In this document: positions 22,133 to 32,624 of the stretch, piece after piece | How positions within the stretch are numbered: position 1 is the first letter of the stretch | How the letters are laid out: every line of letters starts with the position of its first letter | Assembly (NCBI GenBank): GCA_028752905.1 | Contig: JAQNBH010000015.1 | Location: forward strand, 36,500,163-36,564,162 | Length of the DNA stretch: 64,000 nt | Origin: Cladorhizidae sp. MBARI D1340-BT2 | Lineage: Eukaryota > Porifera > Demospongiae > Poecilosclerida > Cladorhizidae | Direction: 5' to 3' | Made by a program: the position numbers and the translations under genes | Notes under the pieces: generated by a model | What the model was told of the DNA's origin: nothing | What the model saw: the letters and a program-made list of their open reading frames with translations, nothing else | Databases searched by the model: none

Positions 22133-22144
22133 ATGGTGGCAGCG
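22133..22144 (+). promoter_or_regulatory. Element A primer binding site
   Basis: TGGTGGCAGCGG follows two bases after the LTR end, the usual place for the tRNA primer site. Element B has nearly the same word (TGGTGGCAGC) at its own LTR end. The priming tRNA was not identified. Confidence 0.6.
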
Positions 22145-22221
22145 GTGGTTCAGCTGAAGAAGAAGACGAACAGCCATCATCAGGAACCGCAAAGCAAAAT
22201 ACCTAACATACAGTTCTCAGC

Positions 22222-23332
22222 ATGTCTTCTACAAGTGCCCGTTCTGAAATAGACAGTGACAGAACTCTTCCAGACCTCATGAAGACAAGATCCAGTTCAT
22301 CTGCAGAAGATACTGCATGCAAACATACTAATCCTACTGTCACGATACCTGAAGACTCGGTGGGAAGCGCTTCAACAAGCCATGATTTCCATTATGCAGT
22401 TCATGGAATACGACAGGATAACGAGGAGAGAAGCTGATTTGGCATGCCAAAAGCAAGAAGTAGCTAGGCTAAACACTGAACAGGACAAGGAAACTGCAGA
22501 GAAAGTGAAGATTAAGAAGTGTGAAGCCGATGCTGCACAACAAGAAAGATGACCAACGAGCGCTGCAGATATAGTAGTCAAAGAACTGGAGAGGAAGATG
22601 CAAACCACTTTACATGCTCTGCAGAAGTTGGTAGACCGAACCTGAAATTTACCTTGTTCACTTCAAACTGTCCCTTGGTGGAAGGACAAATTCCATTGGA
22701 GTGGATCCAAGTACTACGGAAAGAAACTACGGGAAGGGCAGCAGAAGTATTCCAGGAACTGATGCCTTACCAGGAATTCAAAACTCTATTTTGGGAGAGG
22801 CTTGGATGCACTAGTGCTAAGGCTAGACAGACAGTCTGGAGGATTCAGCCATCAGACCAACAGTCTCTGAGAGTACATTTGACTCCAATCATTAGAGGGA
22901 TTAATCAACCGACCAAAAGTTTTGAAGGATACCAAGGAATTCATGATGGAGATGTTCCTACCCTATATTACTCTACCGAGGTGTGCCATTCACTGAGAGG
23001 GAAGGACAAATCGTGGACGATATGGAAGCAGCTTGGGAATCCAAACCACTCAGAGCCCCATGATGCATGGGACTGCAGCTGAAAGGACGTTCAGCAACAG
23101 GAGACAGTTAGTGGACCAGACTTCGAGATGCACAGCTTACAGAGGGAAGAGGTGGGTGTTTCATTAAGGGCAGAGGTGGGGGTAAGCTTACTGGGTGGAG
23201 TGGTGGTGGGGCCAAAGGGTAGCCAATTGTAGCCAGGATGATCCAGCCCTTTCCAAGAACCCATTGTGCCACTATTGCAAACAGCCAGAGCAATATAAGA
23301 AAAATTGTCCCAAGTTGAAGTATAATCTGTGA
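22222..23332 (+). pseudogene. Element A gag with altered zinc knuckle
   Basis: Starts MSSTSARSEIDSDRTLPDLM, changes frame near 22435 into a coiled-coil-like stretch (EVARLNTEQDKETAEKVKIK), and changes again into a long capsid-like frame (22549-23082) with LVEGQIPLEWIQVLRKETTG and a Leu/Trp-rich region resembling retroelement capsids. The nucleocapsid knuckle at about 23268-23310 reads CHYCKQPEQYKKNC, with Gln where the zinc-binding His is expected. An in-frame TGA at 23330 separates it from the protease frame. Multiple frameshifts make it inactive. Confidence 0.75.
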
Positions 23333-23959
23333 ATGATCAACTCGGAATCAGAGTCTGAAGAACACAAGGCTTTACTTAGGATAGGAACCATTGATGGTAG
23401 ACCCCGTAGGTGTTTGATTGACACGGGTGCTGACCAAACAACCCATCCTGCAAACTTAATCCAGTCTAACAAGTTTCCTGAGGTTAAGGAGAAAGCTGTG
23501 ATAGTAACTAATAGGGTTGAGTGCCTTGGGACTGCTGAGGTTGATTTGAAGATCGATGGTATCACCCAAACCACGGTAGTCTTTGTTATTGACAAGGATG
23601 CATCATTGGGTATGTATCATCCCTTTATTAAACATTGGATTACAAGGAAGTCTTTACCAGAGCTGGCTGATGCTCCAGTACCTCTATCAACCATTACTAG
23701 GGTACAAAGCCAGGCACTGGAGGCAGAAGATGCCACCAATGAGGTAGCAAGTGCTCAGTCTGGAGCTAAGGTTAAGTTTTTTTGTCTGATCAACCCAAGA
23801 TTAAGCCAAAGCTTAAAAAGAGACATGCTAGTTGCTCTAACCAGCACCACTGACAACACTGTTCCAAATCTGGAAGCCCAGTCAGACAATGTGCCAGAGG
23901 AAGACTCTATTACCAGTCCTCCTGGAGAGGAAGGAGTCAGCATGAGCACAGATGAGTAG
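23333..23959 (+). pseudogene. Element A retropepsin-like protease and linker
   Basis: A 208-codon open frame in the same frame as the zinc knuckle, directly after its stop. The active-site motif LIDTGADQTTHP lies at residues 29-40, followed by a retropepsin-like FVIDKDASLGM region. The C-terminal half is acidic and Ser/Thr-rich and leads towards the integrase. The catalytic Asp is intact, although the element as a whole is defective. Confidence 0.8.
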
Positions 23960-24084
23960 TAGACATGGTTGTGTGGGAGGGGATGAGGTGAAAGAAGACT
24001 CTTCAGGCTTGGTTGTGGAAGTAGTCCTTAATGGGTTAGAGGGAGGACAATCTAGCGACCAGCCAATTCCAGCGCTTTCCAAAA

Positions 24085-24900
24085 GCAGGGAAGAGGTTAG
24101 GAATCTAATTACTCAGCAGGAGAAAGACAATAATCTGTCTGAGATGAGGATTAAAGCTGGAAAGCATGAAGACAGTTATTGTAGGAAGAATGGTGGACTA
24201 GTGCATGTCTAGTTGGTAGATCCTCAAAAAGAGCTGTCTAGAATTGTTATGCCATCCTATAGTTAGGAAAGAGGTATTAGACATTGGGCACAGATGTTTA
24301 GTGGGTGAATATTTGGCACACAATAAGATGTTTGCCTTCCTGTCTCACCATTTCACATGGCCAGTTGTTATAAAAGACATTAGGGCATACTGTAGCACCT
24401 GCCCAGAATGTCAAAAGACAGGGCAGAGGCTACAGCCCAGAATCCCCATGGTAGTCACACCTATCATATCAGAACCTCACCAAAGGATGGCCTGGGATTT
24501 GATGAGGAAAATGGATAAAACCAAACATGCCATAGGCACATTCTGACCATTATGTGTCTTGGGACTAGATACCCCTATGCTATCCCCTTGAAATGGGTAG
24601 ATGCTGAATCAGTATATAGCAGAAGGTTTGATGGAGCTAATCAATCACACAGGCACTCCGGTTGAACTTTTGTCAGATCAAGGATCTGTTTTTCTGGGAA
24701 AGGTTATCAGGGAGCTGGCTCTTGAATATCAAACAGATAAAGGCCACAGCCTACCATCCCCAGACTAATGGGATACTGGATTGATGGCACAGTTGTTTGA
24801 AGGGTATGATTTGTATGATCCAGGGAAACAGGGGACAAACTCCTAAAGTATTGCCTGTTAGCCTACAGAATTCAACTTACGAATTAGTCCATGGTCTCTA
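24085..24900 (+). pseudogene. Element A integrase, N-terminal zinc domain and broken core
   Basis: The HHCC zinc domain is at 24260-24425 (DIGHRCLVGEYLAHNKMF, then YCSTCPECQKTGQ), followed by HQRMAWDL holding the first catalytic Asp. A frameshift near 24535 follows, then the SDQGSVFLGKVIREL segment with the second Asp and the AYHPQTNGILD region. The third acidic residue (normally Glu) reads Asp and the next codon is TGA, so the catalytic triad is spoiled here. The rest of the integrase lies inverted at about 32500. Confidence 0.8.
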
Positions 24901-24954
24901 TTTTATCAGCCTTGCTATACATGTGTAGACTCTATTTTATCAGCCTTGCTATAC
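24893..24954. repeat. Short tandem duplication at inversion breakpoint
   Basis: 'ctctattttatcagccttgc' followed by 'tatac' occurs twice, about 31 bp apart, exactly where the plus-strand part of element A gives way to the minus-strand part. It may be a scar of the rearrangement. Confidence 0.7.
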
Positions 24955-25531
24955 AGGTGCAGGTAAGAGCATACTAGATCAACTGTCGAAGGTGTCCTGG
25001 CCGAATAATCCTCTGGCCAACACTGTCTAGATAAGCCGTCGGCATTTTGATGGTGTATGCTGGGTCTGTACTTCAGTTCAAAGTCGAATACCTGGAGTGC
25101 CAGTGCCCACATCATGAGGTGCTCATTCAGGCAGCTTGAGTCTTGGAGTGCTACCAGGGCATGGTGATCAGTCACAACAGTGAAGACCCTCCTCAGTAGG
25201 TGGATGGTGAAGTGATCAACGACCCTTACCACTGCCAGACACTCTAACTCTGAGTCTGTGTATTTTTTTCTGCAGCTAATAATCTTTTCGAAAAATAGGC
25301 CACTGATCGCTCCATGTCTTCTCACATGACTGATAGTACAGCTCCGAAGCATCTGTATGGAGTACCAGCTTGTCTTCATTTCTGGGTAGTGTGAGCATAT
25401 ATTCGTGGCAAAGAACAGAGATTAAATGGCCAAATGATGTACACATAGTTCATCCCATGCAAGGGAACAGAGAGCATCTTTCTTATTAAGGGCATCCAAT
25501 AGGGGGCCTGCCCACTGGCAAAAATTGGGGG
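24915..25531 (-). pseudogene. Element A RNase H (inverted block, left of element B)
   Basis: On minus: KYTDSELECLAVVRVVDHFT, then VFTVVTDHHALVALQDSSCL and FDFELKYRPSIHHQNADGLS, the RNase H and connection region of gypsy pol, closely matching 48430-48790. The segment ends after the CWPED stretch, where the plus-strand copy continues into the element tail. Upstream on minus it is interrupted by element B at 25532. Confidence 0.85.
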
Positions 25532-26120
25532 TGTCAGGGATCTCAACCCTGACTACAGAGTGCCCAGCACTAGACAAGTATGAGGCAGCACAGCACCTAC
25601 AAACGAATAAGAACAGTAATGAGCAATTAACAAAGCCACAAAGAAATACTCAACAACGAAGCTATCAAAAGGAAAGCTCTCCAAAAGGACATGTGGTTGC
25701 CAACAAAGCTCACAAACGCAACGGAAGGCCAGCGGATGGCTACGAGACGGTGCCCTTATGGGTTTATTTACGGAGTGGCGAATCCACTGATGACGAACAG
25801 TGACGTCATCAGCTAACTGTTGTGGAATTGTTTTAGTTTAAAAAAACTGAATATAGTACAACTGAGTGTTGTTGGAAGTTTATGTTTATATTGCAGTTAA
25901 AGAGGCTTGGATAGTTTTCCAGTTTCTTAATAAACTTTAACCCATTCAATAGCAAGGCGCTATTCCCTACTAGTTTCGGGCTAGGGAGGGCTACCAGGAA
26001 GGGTAGTCTGATTTTGGCTCTAGTAGTAATTGTGACAGTAAGTTCATAGTTATATTAGGGCATTGCAGTTGTTCCCACTACTCAAGCTAAAGCAGTTGAG
26101 TAGAGAGTGGAAAGCTGACA
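25532..26120 (+). repeat. Element B 5' LTR (589 bp)
   Basis: Begins TGTCAGGGATCTCAACCCTG and ends GTGGAAAGCTGACA, so the two ends form the inverted pair TGTCAG/CTGACA. AATAAA-like 'taataaac' near 25926. A 92-codon frame inside is shared by both LTRs and is not a gene. Confidence 0.95.
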
Positions 26121-26121
26121 T

Positions 26122-26131
26122 TGGTGGCAGC
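26122..26131 (+). promoter_or_regulatory. Element B primer binding site
   Basis: TGGTGGCAGC begins two bases after the LTR end. It shares its first ten bases with the primer site of element A, suggesting both use the same tRNA. Confidence 0.65.
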
Positions 26132-26380
26132 CAGAACTACCAGAACTAGCTAATAGGATTAGCCAGTTGTGATTGAGTTGTGAATTGTTAGCTAGCTAAG
26201 TCAGGGACACAGTTCAGGTGTAAACCAGGGAACTTGCAAACCAACCCTGAGCCTAGGCTAAGTTGTTTACTAATATTACAGTTGTTGTCGAGTTGTTTCT
26301 TAATAGTTATATGTCCCACGAACGACGTTTGAGAACCTTAAAGAAGTCACATATCAACCGACCAGCAAGAGGAAGATAGT

Positions 26381-27330
26381 ATGGAAAACTTTATGCAACA
26401 AATGTTGGCTATCGAACAGAGCCGTGTTGATAGAGAAGCCACACGTCTGGATAGAGATGCTAGTGTCCGTAAGAAGGAGAAGGCACAAGCAGCTGAACAG
26501 CGGGAACTAGACCGTCAGGCAATAGCAAACCAGCAGGACCATTTCATGAGACTGATGGAAGGGTACAGGGAGCTCGAGCAAGAACTCCACCACCTACACC
26601 AGTACTACATCTGCACCTTCAGAAATTTATTGAGGAAACAGACAACATGTCAGCGTATTTGGATACGTTTGAAGCCACTGCCTATGCCAGTGAATGGCCA
26701 GTGGAATTATGGTCAATCCACCTGAGGGGCTCACTGTCTGGAGCCGGGCTGTTGGCTGTGTCTGCACTTTTGGCGGTCCAACAGGCCGACTACCAGATGG
26801 TGAAGAGCACACTTTTGTCAGTGTATCAAATGTCTACTAAATCACATCGTAAGAAAGTGTTTGAGCAGTGTTTTAATTCAAACAAACCTGATCAGTGGTT
26901 GCGGGACTTCCGGCAAAATTTTCATCAATGGTTGGATTCTACAAAGGTACCTACCAGAGAGGCAGTAATGATGGAATTAGTCCTGGCAAAATTACCACCG
27001 TGGCTCGAAACCCAAATGAGGAACTTAAACTGCCAAAATTATGCTGAGCTGACAGAATCCATCGTGAGACATTTGGGAAACCAAAGGACAAAAACTGAGA
27101 GATTACCATTTAAAAAGGAAAAAGAGTATCAACCGTTTTCGAAAGGAACACACAACCGTTTGGCAAGTCAAGACTCTCGAAAGAACGATGGACCTTCACC
27201 AAGGAGTAGAGATGGACCTCCTCCTTACCGTGACCTGCGAACGATTGATTGCTTTAAATGTGGCAAGAAAGGTTATTACCAGCGAGATTGTCGGGTTAAA
27301 GTTGAAAATGCGAAATGCAGCCTTGTCACT
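26381..27330 (+). pseudogene. Element B gag (coiled coil, capsid, altered zinc knuckle)
   Basis: Starts at ATG 26381 with a charged coiled-coil region rich in Arg, Glu and Gln. A frameshift near 26590 moves into the frame MSAYLDTFEATAYASEWPVE. The capsid-like region carries LSGAGLLAVSALLAVQQADY and the retrotransposon gag pattern WLRDFRQNFHQWLDSTKVPT. The nucleocapsid knuckle near 27249-27290 is CFKCGKKGYYQRDC, with Tyr at the His position. Gag and protease share one frame without a stop. Confidence 0.85.
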
Positions 27331-27660
27331 CAAAGGAAACCCAAGATGCCCGACTGGACCAAGACAGTTAGGATCAATGGTCATGAAATAACAGCATTAC
27401 TTGATACTGGATGCACAAAGACCATTGTGCATCCTCGATGTGTAGCTGAGAAAGATTACTTAGGATGGACTATTCCATATAGTACAGCTTCAGAAATGAA
27501 AACATACTTCCCAGCAGCAAGTGTCATGCTGGAGGTAGAAGGGAAGTCTACCTGCAGGTTTGTCAAAGCACATAACCGAAGATATGCTGATGGGAAGAGA
27601 CATTCCCCATTTCAGGCAGTATCTGAAGAAGGCTCTGAGCGAAGAGCCAGAAATTGAAGA
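27331..27660 (+). pseudogene. Element B protease
   Basis: Continues the gag frame: VRINGHEITALLDTGCTKTI carries the retropepsin DTG active site (DTGC). After GKSTCRF the frame is lost near 27560, and the expected end of the protease, MGRDIPHF, appears in the +1 frame that leads into integrase. This could in principle be a frameshift site, but with four other lesions a mutation is more likely. Confidence 0.85.
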
Positions 27661-29160
27661 AAAGAACGCCACATCGACTTCCATCACGACCGAGTCAGGC
27701 CTGGTAGTCACCCGTGCCCAGAAGATACAGCAAGACAACCTCGAGGAGGAGGAGGGTCTTCAACAGGAGCGGGACCGGCCCATCATATCTTCTCTCTACC
27801 CGGTCGAAGATGGAAGTGAGATGAAGGAGTTAGGAGCAGAGACCGAGGATGAGATGACCTCTCCCACTGAGGACTGTGACGGAGGAGTGTCTGATGAAGT
27901 GTTGAATGGAGTCATCAGCAGAGAGGAGTTGAGCGAATCTCAGAGGTTTGATGACACACTAAAACATATAAGGGACAAAGCAGGTGTTGATAAAGAACCT
28001 TACTTTTGGCACAAAGGAATATTAATGAGAAAACCATATAATACCTTGGGAAAAGATTTAATCGTGGTGCCTAAAGTAGCCAGAAGCCGAGTTTTGAGAA
28101 TGGCCCATAACTCCCCCATAGCTGGTCACTACGCCAGTGAGAGAACCCTAAGTACCATAAGGACTCGTATGGACTGGTCTGGTGTAGATAAAGATGTCAC
28201 GGACCTTTGTGCATCGTGCCCTATCTGCCAGAAGGCTGGCCCTGCCATTATTGCGAGAGCACCCTTGCATCCTTTACCTGTTATAAAGGAACCCTTTACC
28301 AGGATTGCAATGGATGTGTTTGGACCATTGAACAGAACCAAGGCCGGTAATAAATACATCCTAGTGTTGATGGATTATGCCACCAAGTGGCCGGAGGCCT
28401 TTGCATTAAGAAATGTTACTACAGAAACCATTGTAAACTGTCTAATCGAAGTAACAGCTTGAGTTGGGGTACCACAAGAATTGTTAACTGACAATGGATC
28501 TAACTTTATATCTAAGATTATGAAGAATTATTGTAGCATGACTGGTATTAAGCAGATCAAAACCTCCCCATACCATCCTCAGACAGATGGTATGGTGGAG
28601 CGCTTTAATGCCACCCTGAAAAGGTTGTTAAGAAAATTAACACAGAATCCTGAGGTTGAATGCTTGCCTTATGTACTGTGGTCTTATCGTGGAACTATCC
28701 ATAAAACCACAGGATTCTCCTCATACCAATTGCTATTTGGTAAACAGATGAGAATGCCATTAGATCAAATGGTCAGATACCGGCAAGGCAAAGAGGAGAA
28801 TGATGAAAGTAGTGTGAGTGAATATATAGCTACACTCACAGCAAATATGCAAGTAGTAAGAGACTTGGCCTATAAGAAAGAGAGAGATGAAAAAGTGAAA
28901 CAGAAATTTTACTATGACATGAAGGCTAAAGAGAGAACCTTTGCTGTAGGCGACTTCGTGTTAGTATTTAGACCGGGAAAAACTAACAAACTACACAATC
29001 AATGGCAAGGACCCTTTCCCATTGTGAAAAAAATCACCAAAATAACTTACCAAGTAGATTTTGGAACCCAGTTAAAACAGTATCGAACCTTTCATGTCAA
29101 TTGCATGAAGTTGTGGACTCCTCCTGAGTCAGTGGCATTCTTAGCCCGTGACGATGACGA
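27660..29160 (+). pseudogene. Element B integrase (HHCC, DDE, GPF)
   Basis: Acidic linker, then the zinc domain MAHNSPIAGHYASERTLSTI with DLCASCPICQKAG (28090-28240). Core: Asp in AMDVFGPL (28313), Asp in LTDNGSNF (28490) and Glu in DGMVERFN (28598); the last two are 35 residues apart, the D,D-35-E spacing. A single TGA at 28460 interrupts the core. The C-terminal GPY/F-type motif is NQWQGPFPIVKKI. The frame then runs directly into the RT linker, so integrase lies upstream of RT. Confidence 0.9.
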
Positions 29161-30180
29161 GGAAGATTTGGGGAATGATGAGGTTGTGCATACCTCACAC
29201 ATGCTAGACCCTCATCACTTAGACATTCAAAAGTTCAAGGAAAAATACAAAGATGTATTGCAAGATGTACCGGGAAAGACACAAGTTGTGCAGCATGAGA
29301 TACGTACACGAGATGCTGTGCCTATAAGATTGCCCCCTTACCGGTTGGCCCACCACTCTCAAGAGGTACTGAGAGAGGAGATAAGAACACTCCTTCACCA
29401 GGGAATAATTAGACCATCCAAAAGCCCTTGGGCAGCGCCCCTATTGTATTGATAAAGAAAAAGGACGGCACACAACGTATGTGTGTAGATTACAGGAAAC
29501 TGAACAAGGTGACCATTAATGACCCATACCCACTCCCAAATATTGAAGACCTGATAGCTAACATTGGCTCATCAAAGTTTATAACCACCCTGGATTTAAC
29601 GAAAGGTTATTATCAGGTCCCCGTAAACCCTCAACACAGAGAAAAGACAGCATTTGTGACTCCATACGGAAAGTATGAGTTTTTGACGATGCCCTTTGGG
29701 TTAATTTCAGCACCATCTACCTTCCAGAGGTTAATGGATGGTTTATTGAATGGATTGCATGAGTTCACTGTTGCATACCTGGATGATATTATTATCCACA
29801 GTGATACCTGGGAGAACCATCTAGGTCATTTGGAAATTGTGTTCGACAAGCTAAGAGAAGCTGGGTTAAAAGTAAAAGAGAGAAAGTGTACTTTCGGAAG
29901 TGGTAGTTGCGTATATCTGGGACATGTAGTTGGGAGTGGCTTGGTACAGCCTATGGAATGTAAGGTGGAGGCAGTGAAGACATTTAAGCAGCCCCAGACT
30001 AAAAAGGACGTCCGTTCTTTTTTAGGTCTTTGCGGTTACTACCGGAAATTTATTCCTAACTTTTCATCTATTGCCACACACCTCTCCGAACTTACAAGGA
30101 AAAGTATGCCTAAGCATGTTAAATGGAATGAGAAATGCGACAAAGCTTTCGTTGAGCTAAAAGAAGTACTCACCCGAGCA
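29160..30180 (+). pseudogene. Element B reverse transcriptase
   Basis: RT starts in VQHEIRTRDAVPIRLPPYRL and GIIRPSKSPWA, shifts frame near 29440, and continues with VLIKKKDGTQRMCVDYRKLN, LDLTKGYYQVPV, the catalytic AYLDDIIIHS (YLDD at 29776-29787), KCTFGSGSCVYLGHVVG and RSFLGLCGYYRKFIPNFS. All core gypsy RT motifs are present and intact in sequence; only the frameshift breaks the protein. Confidence 0.92.
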
Positions 30181-30585
30181 CCGGTGTTAGTCATGCCAGA
30201 TTGGACCAAACCATTTATTTTACAGACGGATGCGTCAGCATTTGGATTGGGTTATGTCCTTAGTCAGGTAGATGAAAAAGGGGAAGAGCATCCGATTGCT
30301 TTCGACTCAAAGAAGTTGTTACAAAGTGAAAGAAATTACTCTGCCATAGAGCGCGAGGCTCTGGCAATTGTTAAAGGCGTTAAACACTTTCGTACCTATC
30401 TGCAAGGATCAAAGTTTACAATCGAAACAGACCACAACCCATTAACTCACCTTGGCATCCTCATGGCAGGTTGGCAAGGTGGGCCCTATCATTACAGCAA
30501 TATGATTTTACGATTGTACACCGAAGTGGCAGCAAGAACGCCAATGCTGATGGGTTATCAAGAGACCAGGGGTCTCTGATTAAGG
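30180..30585 (+). pseudogene. Element B RNase H
   Basis: FILQTDASAFGLGYVLSQVD, then SAIEREALAIVKGVKHF and FTIETDHNPLTHL give the D-E-D residues of gypsy RNase H. A frameshift near 30460 moves the end into another frame reading MARWALSLQQYDFTIVHRSG and NANADGLSRD, the typical pol C-terminus. Confidence 0.9.
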
Positions 30586-30594
30586 TTGAGGGAG
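30585..30594 (+). promoter_or_regulatory. Element B polypurine tract
   Basis: 'ggttgagggag' lies directly in front of the 3' LTR, the usual place of the plus-strand primer, although it contains two T's. Confidence 0.5.
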
Positions 30595-31184
30595 TGTCAG
30601 GGATCTCAACCCTGACTACAGAGTGCCCAGCACTAGACAAGTATGAGGCAGCACAGCACCTACAAACGAATAAGAACAGTAATGAGCAATTAACAAAGCC
30701 ACAAAGAAATACTCAACAACGAAGCTATCAAAAGGAAAGCTCTCCAAAAGGACATGTGGTTGCCAACAAAGCTCACAAACGCAACGGAAGGCCAGCGGAT
30801 GGCTACGAGACGGTGCCCTTATGGGTTTATTTACGGAGTGGCGAATCCACTGATGACGAACAGTGACGTCATCAGCTAACTGTTGTGGAATTGTTTTAGT
30901 TTAAAAAAACTGAATATAGTACAACTGAGTGTTGTTGGAAGTTTATGTTTATATTGCAGTTAAAGAGGCTTGGATAGTTTTCCAGTTTCTTAATAAACTT
31001 TAACCCATTCAATAGCAATTCCCTACTAGTTTCGGGCTAGGGAGGGGGAAACAGCTACCAGGAAGGGTAGTCTGATTTTGGCTCTAGTAGTAATTGTGAC
31101 AGTAAGTTCATAGTTATATTAGGGCGTCGCAGTTGTTCCCACTACTTAAGCTAAAGCAGTTGAGTAGAGAGTGGAAAGCTGACA
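30595..31184 (+). repeat. Element B 3' LTR (590 bp)
   Basis: Nearly identical to 25532-26120. Differences include loss of 'ggcgc' after 'aatagcaa', an added 'ggaaaca' near 31047, and single substitutions near 31126 and 31147. Confidence 0.95.
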
Positions 31185-31238
31185 GGGTGTTCCCACTACT
31201 TAAGCTAAAGCAGTTGAGTAGAGAGTGGAAAGCTGACA
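31185..31238 (+). repeat. Duplicated 3' end of element B LTR
   Basis: After the LTR end at 31184, 'gggtg' is followed by a second copy of the last ~50 bases of the LTR (ttcccactacttaagc through gctgaca), and only then comes the GGGGG target duplicate. The LTR end is therefore tandemly repeated at this side only. Confidence 0.9.
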
Positions 31239-32158
31239 GGGGGTAAACCTCTGGTAGTAACTGACTCCCTCAAGAATGCCAACAATCCCTTCTGGTTGGT
31301 TGGCCTGACAAAATTCTTCAAGGCCCTGACCTGAGCTTCTGGTACACCAACCATCCATGACCTTTCTCATATCAGAGATATTCAAGTGACTTTGCACCCC
31401 CCCCCCCCCCCCCCACACACTTATCTGGATTAGCAGTAAGCCCAGCCTCTCACAACCAAGTATTACAGCTTCAATATCTTTCTCCCAGCTATCATAAAAA
31501 ATGAGTATGTCATCTATATAGGCAGAGCTGCACTCTGAGAGGTGTGCAAGGGTATTCTGCGTACACATCTAGATTGCAGCAGGTGAACAGCCCAAACGGC
31601 ATGCACGTGAAGGCATACTTGCCCCATGCCGTGCAAAATGCTGTTTTGTCCTGGCTACTTTTATTTAAGGAAACCTGATAGAAACCTTTGTTAAGGTCTA
31701 GTTTCAATAACCAGTTTGCGTCTGATGTAGTAAGTCCTCGATACATGGCATCTGATAAGGATCCGAAATAGTAATCTTATTTAGCCTCCTATAGTCAATA
31801 CAGAGCCTCACATGTCCAGTGATCTTTTTCCTGAGAGATACCATTGGTGGTGACCATGGGCTCTTTGATGGAACACGCCTTTCCAAAGGATATCATCAAT
31901 ATCTTCCTTCAAATCATCAACCATGCTTGGAACAATGCGATAAGGGCGAGTTCTCAAAGGATAACCTTCCTTAACATCGATGTCATTCTCCTCAAACCTT
32001 GCAACACCTAAGCTATTGGTAACTCGGTCGGGGAATTTGGCGAGCTGCAGGTCTAACCCAAGGTGATGTTCCTCAGTTAAGTGAGTAACACCCTTCTTGA
32101 CCTTCCCAATAGGTTCAGAATTGATTTCGGACTCGTCTGCCACTACAACATGAAACAA
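31239..32158 (-). pseudogene. Element A reverse transcriptase (inverted block, right of element B)
   Basis: On minus: EEHHLGLDLQLAKFPDRVTN linker, EGYPLRTRPYRIVPSMVDDL, LCIDYRRLNKITISDPYQMP, LLKLDLNKGFYQVSLNKSSQ, TAWGKYAFTCMPFG and the catalytic AYIDDILIFYDSWEKD (YIDD near 31508). Split over several frames with a C/G homopolymer at 31390-31412, so not functional. It follows the integrase C-terminus and not the protease. Confidence 0.85.
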
Positions 32159-32515
32159 ATTGGCAGGGGGGGGGCTTCCAAGCTTTTAAACTGTACAGTG
32201 ATATCTCTATGCCTTTTGCCTTGGACTCCAATAGTGTAGTTGCAGTGAGAGTGTTTTGCAGCCACTTCAAAGGGGCCATCCCAAATTGAATTGAATTTCC
32301 CTGTGATCCCAGGGGTGTGGCATAACACAAGATCTCCTGGCTCAAAGCTACGAGCCTTGGATCCAGCATTATATGCTGTCTTGGAGTTTTCTTTTGCAAT
32401 GGCCTCTTTGGCATGAGCTACTTTGTGTAGAGCTACTAGGGGCACCTGTACCCACTCAACCATGCTGGTAAAGCTGATGTCTCCACCTATCCAGCCCACT
32501 TTAACTGCCTTAAGG
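32143..32515 (-). pseudogene. Element A integrase C-terminal domain (inverted block)
   Basis: On minus: VPLVALHKVAHAKEAIAKEN, KARSFEPGDLVLCHTPG, and the GPY/F-type region NSIWDGPFEVAAKHSHCNYT. It runs straight into the RT linker on the same strand. The block ends around 32515, where the strand of element A switches back to plus. Confidence 0.85.
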
Positions 32516-32624
32516 GGACCTCAAGATGATGAAATGACAACCACTGGTCCTAGCCTCATGCTGGAAGTAGTCCACACAAGAGGAGAACCCATACCAGAGG
32601 GGAGAGCTCCAAGCTTAGGAGGGG
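32516..32624 (+). mobile_element. Element A 3' tail and polypurine tract
   Basis: Matches 48815-48925: 'gacaaccactggtcctag', then 'cataccagaggggag' and the purine run 'aggagggg' in front of the LTR. Orientation is plus, opposite to the neighbouring pol block. Confidence 0.85.

Larger units (their letters stand above)
25532..31238 (+). mobile_element. Element B: near-complete gypsy-family retrotransposon, IN before RT
   Basis: 5' LTR, primer site, gag, protease, integrase, RT, RNase H, polypurine tract and 3' LTR, all on plus. GGGGG borders both ends (25527-25531 and 31239-31243), and the flanks rejoin the RT/RNase H region of element A, as shown by 48270-48320. The pol order gag-PR-IN-RT-RH is seen directly in one element. 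Damage: frameshifts near 26590, 27560, 29440 and 30460 and a TGA at 28460. The LTRs differ only by a few substitutions and short indels, so the insertion is young. Confidence 0.9.

Noticed and set aside
27560..27570. Programmed frameshift between protease and integrase of element B
   Set aside because: The element has at least three more frameshifts and a stop, so a mutation is the simpler explanation. No slippery site was recognised.
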